A stretch of DNA of 64,000 nucleotides from Paraburkholderia phenoliruptrix. GTDB taxonomy: Bacteria > Pseudomonadota > Gammaproteobacteria > Burkholderiales > Burkholderiaceae. The translations under genes and the position numbers were made by a program. Shown piece by piece: positions 9,569 through 18,296 of this stretch. Location: positions 186,001-250,000 of the forward strand of contig NZ_JAEUAV010000008.1 in NCBI RefSeq assembly GCF_019511605.1, given 5' to 3'. Numbering within the stretch: position 1 is the first letter of the stretch; each line of letters opens with the position of its first letter. The notes beneath the pieces were generated by a model that had not been told where the DNA came from, did not search any database, and saw only the letters and a program-made list of their open reading frames with translations.

Positions 9569-11176
9569 TTAGCTGCGCGTGATCTCGCCATCGCGACGAC
9601 GCCACAGGTTAAGCGGATTGGCGTCGGCGAGCGCCTGCGGCAGCAGATCCGCCGGGAAGTCCTGATAGCACACCGGGCGCAGGAAGCGCTCCATCGCCGT
9701 GGTGCCAACCGAGGTTGCACGGCTGTCGGACGTGGCCGGGAACGGGCCGCCGTGAACCATCGCGTGGCAAACTTCCACGCCGGTCGGAAAACCGTTGACC
9801 AGCAGCCGCCCGGCCTTGCGCTCGAGAATCGGCACGAGCTTGCGGGCTACCGCCACGTCGGCGGCGTCCATCTGGATCGTCGCGGTCAATTGACCGGCGA
9901 AATGCTCGGCAACCTGCAGCAGCTCGGCTTCGTCCTTGCAACGCACAATGGTCGAGGCCGGTCCGAACACCTCGTCCTCCAGCGCCGGCGTGGCGAGAAA
10001 GGTCTGCGCGTCGGTGACGAACAGCGCTGCACGCGCCTGATTCGGGCCCGTCACGTCGGCGCCGCGCGCCACCGTTTCCACGCCCTTCGTCGCGCCGAGC
10101 TTGCCCTCGCCTTCCGTATAGGCTGAGTAGATGCCCGAGGTCAGCATGGTCTGCGCGGGCTTGGCCGCGAGCGCTTCAGACGCTGCCGCGACGAAACCCT
10201 TCAGCGCGTCGCCGTCCACCGCGATGGCGAGGCCAGGGTTCGTGCAGAACTGGCCGGCGCCGAGCACGAGCGAATCCACGAAGCCGCGCGCGATGCTCTC
10301 GGTGCGCTGCGCGAGCGCGTTCGACAGCAGAAACACCGGGTTGATGCTGCTCATTTCCGCATAGACCGGAATCGGCTCGGGGCGCGCCGCCGCCACGCGC
10401 ATCAGCGACAAGCCGCCCGCGCGCGAACCCGTGAAGCCGACCGCCTTGATGGCCGGATGCGCGACGAGCGCCTCGCCGATCGAATTGCCCGCGCCGACGA
10501 TCAGCGAGAAGACGCCTTCCGGCAAATCCATTTCCTCGGCGACGCGTTGAATCACGCGGCCGACCATCTCGGACGTGCCGAGGTGGGCGCGGTGCGCCTT
10601 CACCACGACCGGGCAACCGGCCGCGAGCGCCGCAGCCGTGTCGCCACCCGCCACCGAGAACGCCAGCGGGAAATTGCTCGCGCCGAACACCGCGACCGGG
10701 CCCAGCGGAATCTTCTGCATGCGCAGATCCGAACGCGGCAGCGGCTTGCGCTCCGGCAGCGGCGAATCGAGCGTCGCGGCGAGCCACTGGCCCGAGCGCA
10801 CCACTTGCGCGAACAGCTTGAGCTGGCCGGTCGTGCGGCCGCGCTCGCCTTCCAGACGCGCCTTCGGCAAGCCCGACTCCTGCTGCGCGCGCTCGATCAA
10901 CGCGTCGCCCAAGGCCGTGATGCCATCCGCGATACGTTCGAGAAACTCCGCGCGCACCTCGAGCGGCAGTTGCCGGTACGGATCAAATGCCGCTTGCGCC
11001 AGTTTGCATGCCGCGTCGACGTCGCTCGCCGAGCCGCTGCCGAACACCGGCTCGGCGATGTCCGTGCCGGTGGCCGGATTGAATGCGTGGAGCGCCTCTT
11101 CGGCGCCGCGCACCGCCTTGCGGCCGATCAGCATCTCGCCTGTGATCTGGCCGGTCACTTCGCTTGGGTGGGACAT
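9569..11176 (-). CDS. 2-oxoglutarate semialdehyde (2,5-dioxovalerate) dehydrogenase
   Basis: This is a 535-residue ALDH-superfamily enzyme. [17 protein letters not shown] (164-180), Lys193, catalytic Glu274 ([10 protein letters not shown]) and nucleophile Cys311 ([10 protein letters not shown]) are in place. The [19 protein letters not shown] signature and the FCTNPG motif are characteristic of the KGSADH branch used in pentose and aldarate pathways. It oxidises the KdgD product to 2-oxoglutarate with NAD(P)+. The ATG at 11176 has AAGGAAGAG upstream; the longer frame starts inside the operator region. It is divergent from garL, with one operator on each side of the shared 234-bp region. Confidence 0.9.
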   Translation of the reverse strand: MSHPSEVTGQITGEMLIGRKAVRGAEEALHAFNPATGTDIAEPVFGSGSASDVDAACKLAQAAFDPYRQLPLEVRAEFLERIADGITALGDALIERAQQESGLPKARLEGERGRTTGQLKLFAQVVRSGQWLAATLDSPLPERKPLPRSDLRMQKIPLGPVAVFGASNFPLAFSVAGGDTAAALAAGCPVVVKAHRAHLGTSEMVGRVIQRVAEEMDLPEGVFSLIVGAGNSIGEALVAHPAIKAVGFTGSRAGGLSLMRVAAARPEPIPVYAEMSSINPVFLLSNALAQRTESIARGFVDSLVLGAGQFCTNPGLAIAVDGDALKGFVAAASEALAAKPAQTMLTSGIYSAYTEGEGKLGATKGVETVARGADVTGPNQARAALFVTDAQTFLATPALEDEVFGPASTIVRCKDEAELLQVAEHFAGQLTATIQMDAADVAVARKLVPILERKAGRLLVNGFPTGVEVCHAMVHGGPFPATSDSRATSVGTTAMERFLRPVCYQDFPADLLPQALADANPLNLWRRRDGEITRS

Positions 11177-11204
11177 GTCTCTTCCTTGTATTGAAAGCGG
11201 GTAG

Positions 11205-11222
11205 ATATAAGTCATCCTACAA
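11205..11222 (-). promoter_or_regulatory. uronate-regulon operator at aldehyde dehydrogenase (site F)
   Basis: The minus strand reads TTGTAGGATGACTTATAT, 15 of 18 against the consensus, 28 bp upstream of the aldehyde dehydrogenase start. Confidence 0.65.
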
Positions 11223-11283
11223 CATCAAGCCGGGCCGGCGCAACCGCAACTGGCGTCGCTATGGTGCGATCGGCGGGAAGTTC

Positions 11284-11290
11284 GGGTTAA
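11284..11290 (+). promoter_or_regulatory. GGGTTAA element upstream of garL operator (weak member)
   Basis: GGGTTAA differs by one base from the GGGTAAA core seen at three sister promoters and has the same orientation relative to transcription, 43 bp upstream of the garL-side operator. Confidence 0.3.
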
Positions 11291-11333
11291 CCTGACCGTT
11301 ACAACGACCGGACCCGGTGCTACTCTGCGCTAG

Positions 11334-11351
11334 ATATACGACGACCTATAA
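11334..11351 (+). promoter_or_regulatory. uronate-regulon operator at garL (site G)
   Basis: ATATACGACGACCTATAA matches the consensus at 15 of 18 positions, 59 bp upstream of the garL start. Confidence 0.65.
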
Positions 11352-11410
11352 CAAGCGGTTCAGCCATCGTCGAACTTGACCCGATCCATTGCCGTTCGAG
11401 GAACACGTTC

Positions 11411-12217
11411 ATGTCAGCCGCGCCCTGCCCGCCTTATCAGTCTCTTCCCAACAGTTTCCGCCACGCGGTGCGCAGTGGCGACACTCTGATCGGCTGCTGG
11501 GCGTCGCTCGCGAGCCCGATCGTCACCGAACTGCTTGGCGTGATCGGCTTCGACTGGATGCTGCTCGACGCCGAACATGCGCCGAACGACGTCCTCACGC
11601 TGATTCCGCAACTGATGTCGCTCAAGGACAGCCGCAGCGCGCCGGTCGTGCGTCCGCCGGCCAACGACAGCGTGGTCATCAAACGGCTGCTGGACAGCGG
11701 CTTCTCGAACTTCCTCGTGCCGTTCGTCGATAACGCCGACGATGCGGCGCGCGCGGTTGCCGCCACGCGCTATCCGCCGCAAGGTGTGCGCGGCGTCTCC
11801 GTGGCTCACCGCGGCAACCGTTACGCGACGGTACCCGGCTATTTTGACATGGCCAACCAGAATGTCTGTGTCATCGTGCAGATAGAGAGCCGCGCGGCCG
11901 TGGACTCGATCGACGCGATTCTGGCCGTCGACGGCGTGGACGCCGTGTTCGTCGGTCCATCCGACCTCGCGGCATCTTACGGGCATCTCGGCAACGCCGC
12001 GCACCCGCAGGTGCAGCAAGCCATCGCGCACGTGTTCGAGCGCGCGCAGGCCGCGGGCAAGCCGAGCGGCATTCTTGCACCGGTGCAAGCGGACGCCGAA
12101 CGCTATCTCGCAATGGGTTGCCGCGTGATCGCCGTGTGCGCCGACCTGGGGCTTCTGAGGAATGCCGCGCAGGACGTTCACCGACACTTCATCAAGAAAC
12201 CGGCGGATGCGGGCTGA
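11411..12217 (+). CDS. garL: 2-dehydro-3-deoxyglucarate aldolase (HpcH/HpaI family)
   Basis: 268 residues. Family catalytic residues are visible: His56 (DAEHAPND), Arg81 (VVRPPAND), metal ligands Glu159 (VQIESRAAV) and Asp185 (VGPSDLAAS). GarL cleaves 5-keto-4-deoxy- or 2-keto-3-deoxyglucarate to pyruvate and tartronate semialdehyde. GAGGAAC precedes the ATG. It is followed by garR on the same strand, which reduces the tartronate semialdehyde, so the pair forms the E. coli-like branch alongside the KdgD branch. Other HpcH-type aldolases (4-hydroxy-2-oxoheptanedioate) are possible from sequence alone, but the GarR partner argues for GarL. Confidence 0.88.
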   Translation: MSAAPCPPYQSLPNSFRHAVRSGDTLIGCWASLASPIVTELLGVIGFDWMLLDAEHAPNDVLTLIPQLMSLKDSRSAPVVRPPANDSVVIKRLLDSGFSNFLVPFVDNADDAARAVAATRYPPQGVRGVSVAHRGNRYATVPGYFDMANQNVCVIVQIESRAAVDSIDAILAVDGVDAVFVGPSDLAASYGHLGNAAHPQVQQAIAHVFERAQAAGKPSGILAPVQADAERYLAMGCRVIAVCADLGLLRNAAQDVHRHFIKKPADAG

Positions 12218-12269
12218 CCCGCGCAGCGCGGGCTCGAGCCAGACCGTCATGACCTCTCCGGAGCATTCC

Positions 12270-13163
12270 ATGCAAAAAGCAGGCTTTATCGGACTCGGCA
12301 TCATGGGCAAGCCCATGGCCGCGAACCTCCTGAAGAACGGCGTCGCGCTCGCCACATTCACGCGCAGCGGCGTGCCGGACGATCTCACCCAGGCCGGCGC
12401 GCAAGCCTGCGACAGTCCCGCCGCAGTCGCCGCGCAGGCGGACGTGATCTTTATCATGGTGCCCGATACGCCGGACGTCGAGCGCGTGCTGTTCGGCGAT
12501 AACGGACTGGCAAGCGCGCTGCGCGCGGGCCAAACGGTGGTCGACATGAGCTCCATTTCGCCGATGGCGACGCGCGAGTTCGCGGCCCGTGTGCGCGAGA
12601 CTGGCGCCGATTATCTGGACGCGCCCGTGTCGGGCGGCGAAGTCGGCGCAAAGGCGGGTTCGCTCACGATCATGGTGGGCGGCGAGCAGGCTACCTTCGA
12701 CAGCGTGAAGCCGCTCTTCGACATGATGGGCAAGAACGTCACGCTGATTGGCGCGGTAGGCGCGGGACAGGTGTGCAAGGTTGCCAATCAGGTGATCGTC
12801 GCGGCCACCATAGAGGCGGTCGGCGAGGCGCTGCTGCTCGCGTCCAAGGCCGGCGTGGACCCGGCGCGCGTGCGCGAAGCACTGATGGGCGGCTTTGCGT
12901 CCTCGCGCATTCTCGAAGTGCATGGCGAACGGATGACGAAGCGCACGTTCGACCCGGGCTTTCGCATCGAGCTGCATCAGAAGGATTTGAATCTCGCGCT
13001 TTCCACCGCGCAAGCGCTGGGAGTGTCGCTGCCGAACACGGCCACTTGCCAGGCGCTCTTCAACGCCTGCGTCGCACACGGCGGCAAAGCGTGGGATCAC
13101 TCGGCGATGGTGCGCGCGCTCGAAGTGCTCGCCAATCATGAGATCGGTCAGCAGAAAGGCTGA
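12270..13163 (+). CDS. garR: tartronate semialdehyde reductase
   Basis: 297-residue beta-hydroxyacid dehydrogenase. The N-terminal FIGLGIMGKPMAANL (residues 6-20) is the dinucleotide and family signature; Ser121 (APVSGGEVGA) and catalytic Lys170 (AGQVCKVANQ) are present, and the all-helical C-terminal domain follows. It reduces tartronate semialdehyde from GarL to D-glycerate with NAD(P)H. The ATG at 12270 with CCGGAG upstream is chosen; the longer frame overlaps garL. A bidirectional terminator follows. Confidence 0.93.
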   Translation: MQKAGFIGLGIMGKPMAANLLKNGVALATFTRSGVPDDLTQAGAQACDSPAAVAAQADVIFIMVPDTPDVERVLFGDNGLASALRAGQTVVDMSSISPMATREFAARVRETGADYLDAPVSGGEVGAKAGSLTIMVGGEQATFDSVKPLFDMMGKNVTLIGAVGAGQVCKVANQVIVAATIEAVGEALLLASKAGVDPARVREALMGGFASSRILEVHGERMTKRTFDPGFRIELHQKDLNLALSTAQALGVSLPNTATCQALFNACVAHGGKAWDHSAMVRALEVLANHEIGQQKG

Positions 13164-13303
13164 TTCGCCGCACGCTTACGGGAAGTACGAGCTTTGATCG
13201 AACCGGCGCGAACCGGACGAACCTGATCGCGAATTTGATCGCGAATTTGATGGATTAGCAGCAGGCACGAAGCGCGGCGCAAGCGCCCCGATCACCGCGA
13301 AAA

Positions 13304-13331
13304 AAAACCGCTCCCGACTGGGAGCGGTTTT
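13304..13331. terminator. bidirectional terminator between convergent garR and ilvD
   Basis: AAAACCGCTCCC, a four-base loop (GACT) and GGGAGCGGTTTT form a perfect 12-bp stem. A-rich sequence on the left (13300-13307) and T-rich on the right suit termination from both directions. Confidence 0.85.
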
Positions 13332-13374
13332 CTGCGCACCGGGGCGCAAGGCCCCAGCGACATCCACCTCAGAA

Positions 13375-15234
13375 TCAATCGTCCAGCAGCGACAGATCGC
13401 GCACCGCGCCCTTGTCTGCGGACATCACCAGCTTCGCGTAGGCCTTGAGCGCCGCGGACACCTGACGCGGACGCGGCTTCGCCGGCTTCCAGCCCTTCGC
13501 ATTCTGCTCCTCGCGGCGGCTTGCCAGCTCCGCGTCCGACACCAGCACGTTGATCGTGCGGTTTGGAATGTCGATGCGGATCTTGTCGCCGTCGCGCACG
13601 AGGCCAATCGCGCCGCCCGCCGCCGCTTCCGGCGAGCAGTGGCCGATGGACAGGCCCGAGGTGCCGCCCGAAAAACGGCCGTCGGTCAGCAGCGCGCAGG
13701 CTTTGCCGAGCCCCTGGGATTTGATGTAGCTCGTCGGATAAAGCATTTCCTGCATGCCCGGTCCGCCCTTCGGACCTTCGTAACGCACGATCACCACATC
13801 TCCCGCCTTCACCTTGCCCGCGAGAATGTTTTCGACCGCTTCGTCCTGCGATTCGGTTACGTGCGCCGTGCCTTCGAACACCAGAATGCTTTCGTCGACG
13901 CCGGCGGTTTTCACCACGCAGCCGTCGAGCGCGATATTGCCTGTCAGCACCGCCAGGCCGCCTTCCTTCGAGAACGCGTGCTCGTACGAGCGAATGCAGC
14001 CTTCCGCGCGGTCGAGGTCGAGGCTCGGCCAGCGCGTGTTCTGGCTGAAGGCCACCTGGGTCGGAATGCCCGCCGGGCCTGCCATATAGAACGTGCGAAC
14101 CGCTTCATCCTGCGTGCGGACGATGTCCCACTGATCGAGCGCGTCTTTCAGCGTGGGGGCGTGGACCGTGGGTACGTCCGTGTGCAGTTTGCCCGCGCGG
14201 TCCAGCTCGCCGAGAATCGCCATGATGCCGCCCGCGCGATGCACGTCTTCAATGTGGTACTTGTTGGTGTTGGGCGCCACCTTGCACAGTTGCGGCACGA
14301 CACGCGACAGGCGGTCGATGTCGGCCATCGTGAAGTCGATTCCTGCTTCGCGCGCAATGGCGAGCAAGTGGAGAATAGTGTTGGTGGAACCGCCCATAGC
14401 GATGTCGAGCGTCATCGCATTTTCAAAGGCCTTGAAGCCCACCGCGCGCGGCAGCACGCTCGCCTTTTCCTCTTCGTAGTATTCGCGCGCCAGTTCGACG
14501 ATGCGACGGCCGGCGCGCTTGAAGAGCTGCTCGCGGTCCGCGTGCGTCGCGACCACCGTGCCGTTGCCCGGCAACGAAAGACCCAGTGCCTCGGTCAGGC
14601 AGTTCATCGAATTGGCCGTGAACATGCCCGAGCACGAACCGCAGGTCGGACAGGCGGAGCGCTCCACTTCGGCGACGTCGGCGTCGGAATAGGCCTTGTC
14701 GGCGGCAATCACCATGGCGTCCACCAGGTCGAGTTTCTTGAACTCGATCGTGCCGGTTTTCGGATTCGCGAGGCGCGTCTTGCCGGCTTCCATCGGGCCG
14801 CCGGAAACGAACACCACGGGGATGTTCAGGCGCATCGCAGCCATCAGCATGCCGGGTGTGATCTTGTCGCAGTTCGAGATGCACACCATTGCGTCGGCGC
14901 AGTGCGCGTTGACCATGTACTCCACCGAATCCGCAATGATGTCGCGGCTCGGCAGCGAGTACAGCATGCCGTCGTGGCCCATTGCAATGCCGTCGTCGAC
15001 AGCAATGGTGTTGAACTCCTTGGCGACGCCGCCGGCTGCTTCGATCTCGCGCGCGACGAGCTGGCCGAGGTCTTTCAGGTGCACGTGGCCGGGCACGAAC
15101 TGGGTGAACGAGTTGACCACCGCGATGATCGGCTTCGAAAAATCTTCGTCTTTCATGCCGGTCGCGCGCCACAGCGAGCGCGCGCCTGCCATGTTGCGGC
15201 CGGCGGTGGAGGTTTTGGAACGGTATGCGGGCAT
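13375..15234 (-). CDS. ilvD: dihydroxy-acid dehydratase
   Basis: 619 residues, the length of the E. coli-type enzyme. The start [17 protein letters not shown] is typical of housekeeping IlvD, and iron-sulfur cysteines are present in [12 protein letters not shown] and [25 protein letters not shown] marks the C-terminal active-site region. It converts 2,3-dihydroxy-isovalerate and -methylvalerate to the 2-keto acids in branched-chain amino acid synthesis. Its position inside the uronate region, without an operator of that regulon nearby, suggests a neutral neighbour; sugar-acid dehydratase activity is known in the IlvD/EDD family but the sequence looks biosynthetic. The ATG at 15234 lacks a strong ribosome site. 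Confidence 0.94.
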   Translation of the reverse strand: MPAYRSKTSTAGRNMAGARSLWRATGMKDEDFSKPIIAVVNSFTQFVPGHVHLKDLGQLVAREIEAAGGVAKEFNTIAVDDGIAMGHDGMLYSLPSRDIIADSVEYMVNAHCADAMVCISNCDKITPGMLMAAMRLNIPVVFVSGGPMEAGKTRLANPKTGTIEFKKLDLVDAMVIAADKAYSDADVAEVERSACPTCGSCSGMFTANSMNCLTEALGLSLPGNGTVVATHADREQLFKRAGRRIVELAREYYEEEKASVLPRAVGFKAFENAMTLDIAMGGSTNTILHLLAIAREAGIDFTMADIDRLSRVVPQLCKVAPNTNKYHIEDVHRAGGIMAILGELDRAGKLHTDVPTVHAPTLKDALDQWDIVRTQDEAVRTFYMAGPAGIPTQVAFSQNTRWPSLDLDRAEGCIRSYEHAFSKEGGLAVLTGNIALDGCVVKTAGVDESILVFEGTAHVTESQDEAVENILAGKVKAGDVVIVRYEGPKGGPGMQEMLYPTSYIKSQGLGKACALLTDGRFSGGTSGLSIGHCSPEAAAGGAIGLVRDGDKIRIDIPNRTINVLVSDAELASRREEQNAKGWKPAKPRPRQVSAALKAYAKLVMSADKGAVRDLSLLDD

Positions 15235-15538
15235 CGTGGTTGTTGAATGAATATCGCTTGAAAGAAGCGGGCCAAGGGAGTGACGGCCCCTCGAACGCCC
15301 GTGCGAACAACCTTTTGAGCCGCGCCGCGGGCAAAGCACACGATTATCCCACAGCGCCTGACCGCACGTGCGTCGTGTGCGGTCACAAGCGACGGTGCGG
15401 CACGCACGGCGAAGCTGGCCGCGCGAACGTCAAAAGGAATCCGCCAAAAGAAAACGGCGCCCGCAGGCGCCGTTCCGATTCAGCGTTGCGCCGGGTGAAT
15501 GATCGCGGCACAACATGTCGTCAGAAAGCGGGCGCCGT
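15235..15538. other. intergenic region between ilvD and the ExuT-like gene
   Basis: No gene is supported here. It contains the ilvD leader on the right of ilvD and the terminator of the minus-strand ExuT-like carrier at 15446-15474; nothing else was recognised. Confidence 0.5.
15446..15474 (-). terminator. terminator of the udh2-exuT operon
   Basis: On the minus strand AACGGCGCC, a four-base loop and GGCGCCGTT (15474-15453) are followed by TTTTCTTTT. It lies about 65 bp past the carrier stop. Confidence 0.75.
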
Positions 15539-16837
15539 TTATTTGGCGGCCACCGTCCCGTTGACTTGCGACCAGTGCGGCTCCGGCGTCTTGTCTGCGC
15601 TCCTTGCCAGCAGGCACACCACGCCGGCCGCGATGATGTCGAACACCGCCAGCAGCACGAAAAGCGGGCTATAGCCGACCTGCGTGACGAGCACGCCGAA
15701 CAGCGCCGTGAACGCCGCCGCGCCCAGGTAGCCGGCCATGCCGCCCATACCCGTTGCGGTCGCAACTTCGTTCTTGCCGAACATGTCGGAAGTGATCGCG
15801 TACAACGCGCCCGACAGCGTCTGGTGCGCAAAGCCGCCCACGCACAGCAGCGCCACCGCCACATACGGACTCGCGACGAGGCCCACGCACGCCGGTCCGA
15901 TCATGCACAGTGCGCCCACCACGAACACCATCTTGCGCGACGTGAAGAGCGACACCTTCGCGTACTTGTGAAAGAGCGGGCTCAGGTAGCCGCCCAGCAC
16001 GCAGCCGATATCCGCGGCAAGAAACGGCATCCATGCGTACAGCGCGATTTCCTTCAGGTTCATGTGACGCTCGGTCATCATGTAGAGCGGGATCCATGCG
16101 TTAAAGGTCTGCCATGCAGGCTCCGACAGAATGCGCGGAATGCCGATCGCCCAGAAGTCGCGGCTCTTCAGCATGGCGAACCAGTTGCGCCTCGGCGCGC
16201 CGCTGTCGCTGTGCTTCGCCTCCTGACCGCTCAGAATGTAGTCGCGCTCGGCATCGCCCAGCATTTTCTGATTGCGCGGGTGCTTGTACAGCAGCATCCA
16301 CACGGCGCTCCAGACAATCCCGGCCACGCCGACAATCACGAATGCCAGTTGCCACTCGCCATGCAGCAGCGCCCACACCACGAGCGGCGGCGCCAGCAAG
16401 GCGCCAATCGACGAGCCGATGTTGAACCAGCCGATCGCCACCGACCGCTCTTTCGCCGGGAACCATTCGCTCGTCGCCTTCACGCCGGCCGGAATGCCTG
16501 CCGCCTCCGCGATGCCGAGCAGGCCGCGGAAAAATGCGAGGCTGCGCCAGCCCGTCGACCACGCCGCCGCCGCGCAGGCGAGCGACCACGCCAGCGCGAA
16601 CGCGGCGAAGCCGATCTTGGTGCCGACCGTATCGAGCAGGAAGCCCGCAACCGGCTGCATGAATGCATAGCAAAGCTGCCACGCGATCACCACGTGAGCG
16701 TATTGCTCGGTGGTGATGTGGAGGTCTTTCATCAGAGTCGGTGCGGCCACCGACAGCGTGTTGCGCGCCAGATAATTGATGATTAGTCCGGCCGCGACCA
16801 GACTGACCATCCACCAGCGGATACCCTTTATCTTCAT
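15539..16837 (-). CDS. MFS transporter, ExuT-like hexuronate carrier
   Basis: 432 residues with twelve predicted helices and the ACS-branch signature INYLARNTLSVAAPTLMKDL in helix 1. The central loop and FNAWIPLYMMTERHMNLKEI resemble hexuronate transporters. AGGAGA lies 8 bases before the ATG at 16837; the longer frame runs antiparallel features through udh2. It is the second gene of a two-gene operon behind a uronate dehydrogenase paralogue, so galacturonate or glucuronate uptake is the natural assignment. The substrate is inferred from context. Confidence 0.85.
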   Translation of the reverse strand: MKIKGIRWWMVSLVAAGLIINYLARNTLSVAAPTLMKDLHITTEQYAHVVIAWQLCYAFMQPVAGFLLDTVGTKIGFAAFALAWSLACAAAAWSTGWRSLAFFRGLLGIAEAAGIPAGVKATSEWFPAKERSVAIGWFNIGSSIGALLAPPLVVWALLHGEWQLAFVIVGVAGIVWSAVWMLLYKHPRNQKMLGDAERDYILSGQEAKHSDSGAPRRNWFAMLKSRDFWAIGIPRILSEPAWQTFNAWIPLYMMTERHMNLKEIALYAWMPFLAADIGCVLGGYLSPLFHKYAKVSLFTSRKMVFVVGALCMIGPACVGLVASPYVAVALLCVGGFAHQTLSGALYAITSDMFGKNEVATATGMGGMAGYLGAAAFTALFGVLVTQVGYSPLFVLLAVFDIIAAGVVCLLARSADKTPEPHWSQVNGTVAAK

Positions 16838-16899
16838 TGCTGCGTCTCCTGGTAATGCTTGAACGTGCTTCTGGCGCGCGGCGCCCGCGCAGTGCGCTC

Positions 16900-17691
16900 T
16901 CAATCGCGCGAATAGTCGATGCCGACGAAGCCGCCGCCCTGGAAGCGCTGGCCCAATGCATCGAGCGGATTGGGTCGGGCCAGCACTTCTTCGGCGTAGT
17001 CCTCGGCGTTCTGCGTGGGCGTGTAGCCGAGGCGCGCCGCGCCGCTGTTGTCCCACCAGCTGCGCGTATTGGCCGACACGCCCCACACGGTGAGAAAGCC
17101 CAGCTCTTCTGCCTCGATGCAGCGATCGAGGAAATGCATCAGATCGGCATGGCCGAACCAGGTGCTCAAATGGCGCGGTTCGGTCGGCCGTTCGAGACAA
17201 CTGCCAATGCGCACGCACACGCTCTCGATGCCATGCTTGTCCCAGTACATGCGAGCGAGCGCCTCGCCCCACACCTTGCTGAGGCCGTAGAAGCCGTCCG
17301 GACGCAGCTCGCAGTCGAGCGACAGACGCTCGGTTACGGGGTACATGCCGATAGCGTGATTGGAACTGGCGAACACGATGCGCTTGACGCAGTGGCGCCG
17401 CGCGCCTTCGTACACTTCGACGAGGCCGCGCAAGTTGTTTTCGATGATCTCGGGCAGCGGGCGCTCGACGCTCGTGCCGGCAAAGTGGATCAGCACGTCC
17501 ACACCGTCGAGCAGACGATCGACCACCGCCGGGTCGCGCAGGTCGCCGTGCATCACGTCTTCGCCGTCGACGAGCGGTGTAAGCGGTTTCGAGCCGGCCG
17601 CCGAGCGCAGCGGCATGCCGCGCGCGATGAATGCGGCGCGCACGACTGAGCCGAGCTGGCCACCTGCGCCACTGAGGGCGATCTTTTTCAT
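16900..17691 (-). CDS. uronate dehydrogenase-like NAD-dependent epimerase/dehydratase (second copy)
   Basis: 263 residues. ALSGAGGQLGS (5-15) binds NAD, FASSNHAIGMYPV (107-119) and Tyr135-x3-Lys139 (FYGLSK) match Udh. It is clearly diverged from the Udh at 3213-4055, with different flanks around SxVERPLPEII. AAGGAATCCGT precedes the ATG at 17691. It heads an operon with the ExuT-like carrier and has its own operator pair, so it belongs to the same regulon. It could prefer a different uronate or act on a related sugar; sequence alone does not tell. Confidence 0.85.
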   Translation of the reverse strand: MKKIALSGAGGQLGSVVRAAFIARGMPLRSAAGSKPLTPLVDGEDVMHGDLRDPAVVDRLLDGVDVLIHFAGTSVERPLPEIIENNLRGLVEVYEGARRHCVKRIVFASSNHAIGMYPVTERLSLDCELRPDGFYGLSKVWGEALARMYWDKHGIESVCVRIGSCLERPTEPRHLSTWFGHADLMHFLDRCIEAEELGFLTVWGVSANTRSWWDNSGAARLGYTPTQNAEDYAEEVLARPNPLDALGQRFQGGGFVGIDYSRD

Positions 17692-17779
17692 ACGGATTCC
17701 TTTACTGCACCGGCCCGCCGGCGAGGTCGACGCTGATCGCCGGGGCTCGGGGTGGGATTGTCTGCGGATGGATGGCTGG

Positions 17780-17797
17780 TTGTACGATAACGTACTA
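17780..17797. promoter_or_regulatory. uronate-regulon operator at udh2 (site H)
   Basis: TTGTACGATAACGTACTA matches the consensus at 16 of 18 positions. The 11-mer TGGTTGTACGA at 17777-17787 also fits TNGTNNNACNA. It lies 88 bp upstream of udh2. Confidence 0.7.
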
Positions 17798-17826
17798 TTA
17801 ACGATGGCGGAACGGATTTCAACTAG

Positions 17827-17836
17827 GCATTTACCC
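17827..17836 (-). promoter_or_regulatory. GGGTAAATGC element upstream of udh2 operator
   Basis: The minus strand reads GGGTAAATGC, matching the dctP and garD elements except for G at position 9. The gap to the operator is about 30 bp. Confidence 0.45.
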
Positions 17837-17898
17837 GTAGTTGCCACTAGCCCTTTTCGCGTACGCGGCGTTCAGCAGACATGAAATGCTTGCATATA

Positions 17899-17916
17899 TC
17901 ATGCGATGTCGTATAA
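17899..17916. promoter_or_regulatory. uronate-regulon operator, distal copy (site I)
   Basis: TCATGCGATGTCGTATAA matches the consensus at 14 of 18 positions. It is assigned to udh2 as the partner of site H; cioA is 380 bp away. Confidence 0.45.
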
Positions 17917-18105
17917 CGACGCGGGAGGATCAACCGCTCTGCGACAGATAATCGCCAACGCCTGTCCACGCGATCCGCGAAGCCGCACCGCAACACGCTC
18001 ACCCCGGCTGCAAATCGCCCGCAATGACCATGTTGCGACGCGGTCGATTGCCGCACTCACCCGCCCTGCGGCTCATAATCCGCCCTACTGAGCCATCAGA
18101 AAAAG

Positions 18106-18119
18106 CTGATATAGATCAG
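18106..18119 (+). promoter_or_regulatory. FNR/ANR-like box upstream of cioAB
   Basis: CTGATATAGATCAG is a perfect inverted repeat around four bases and differs from the FNR/ANR consensus TTGATNNNNATCAA only at the outermost base pair. Its position upstream of a bd-type oxidase suits oxygen control. Confidence 0.6.
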
Positions 18120-18296
18120 TCATTTGCGCAACAACAAAGCATCTGGCAGATAAAACAACGCGGTTTGTTGACGCACGTCGCGCCGCAGCATCAATTCCCG
18201 CCTTGCCCTAATCTTCGGCCATCTGCGAAACGCAGTGCGCACCGACACCGGTCGACGCGCGTAGTCCGCAACGAGCGGCATCACGCCTTCACCATC

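Larger units (their letters stand above)
17692..18296. other. intergenic control region between udh2 and cioA
   Basis: A 605-bp divergent region without a supported gene. It holds uronate operators at 17780-17797 and 17899-17916, a GGGTAAATGC element at 17827-17836, and an FNR/ANR-like box at 18106-18119. Confidence 0.6.

Noticed and set aside
13375..15234. IlvD homologue as a sugar-acid dehydratase of the uronate pathway
   Set aside because: Length, N-terminus and cysteine motifs match biosynthetic IlvD and no regulon operator lies upstream.
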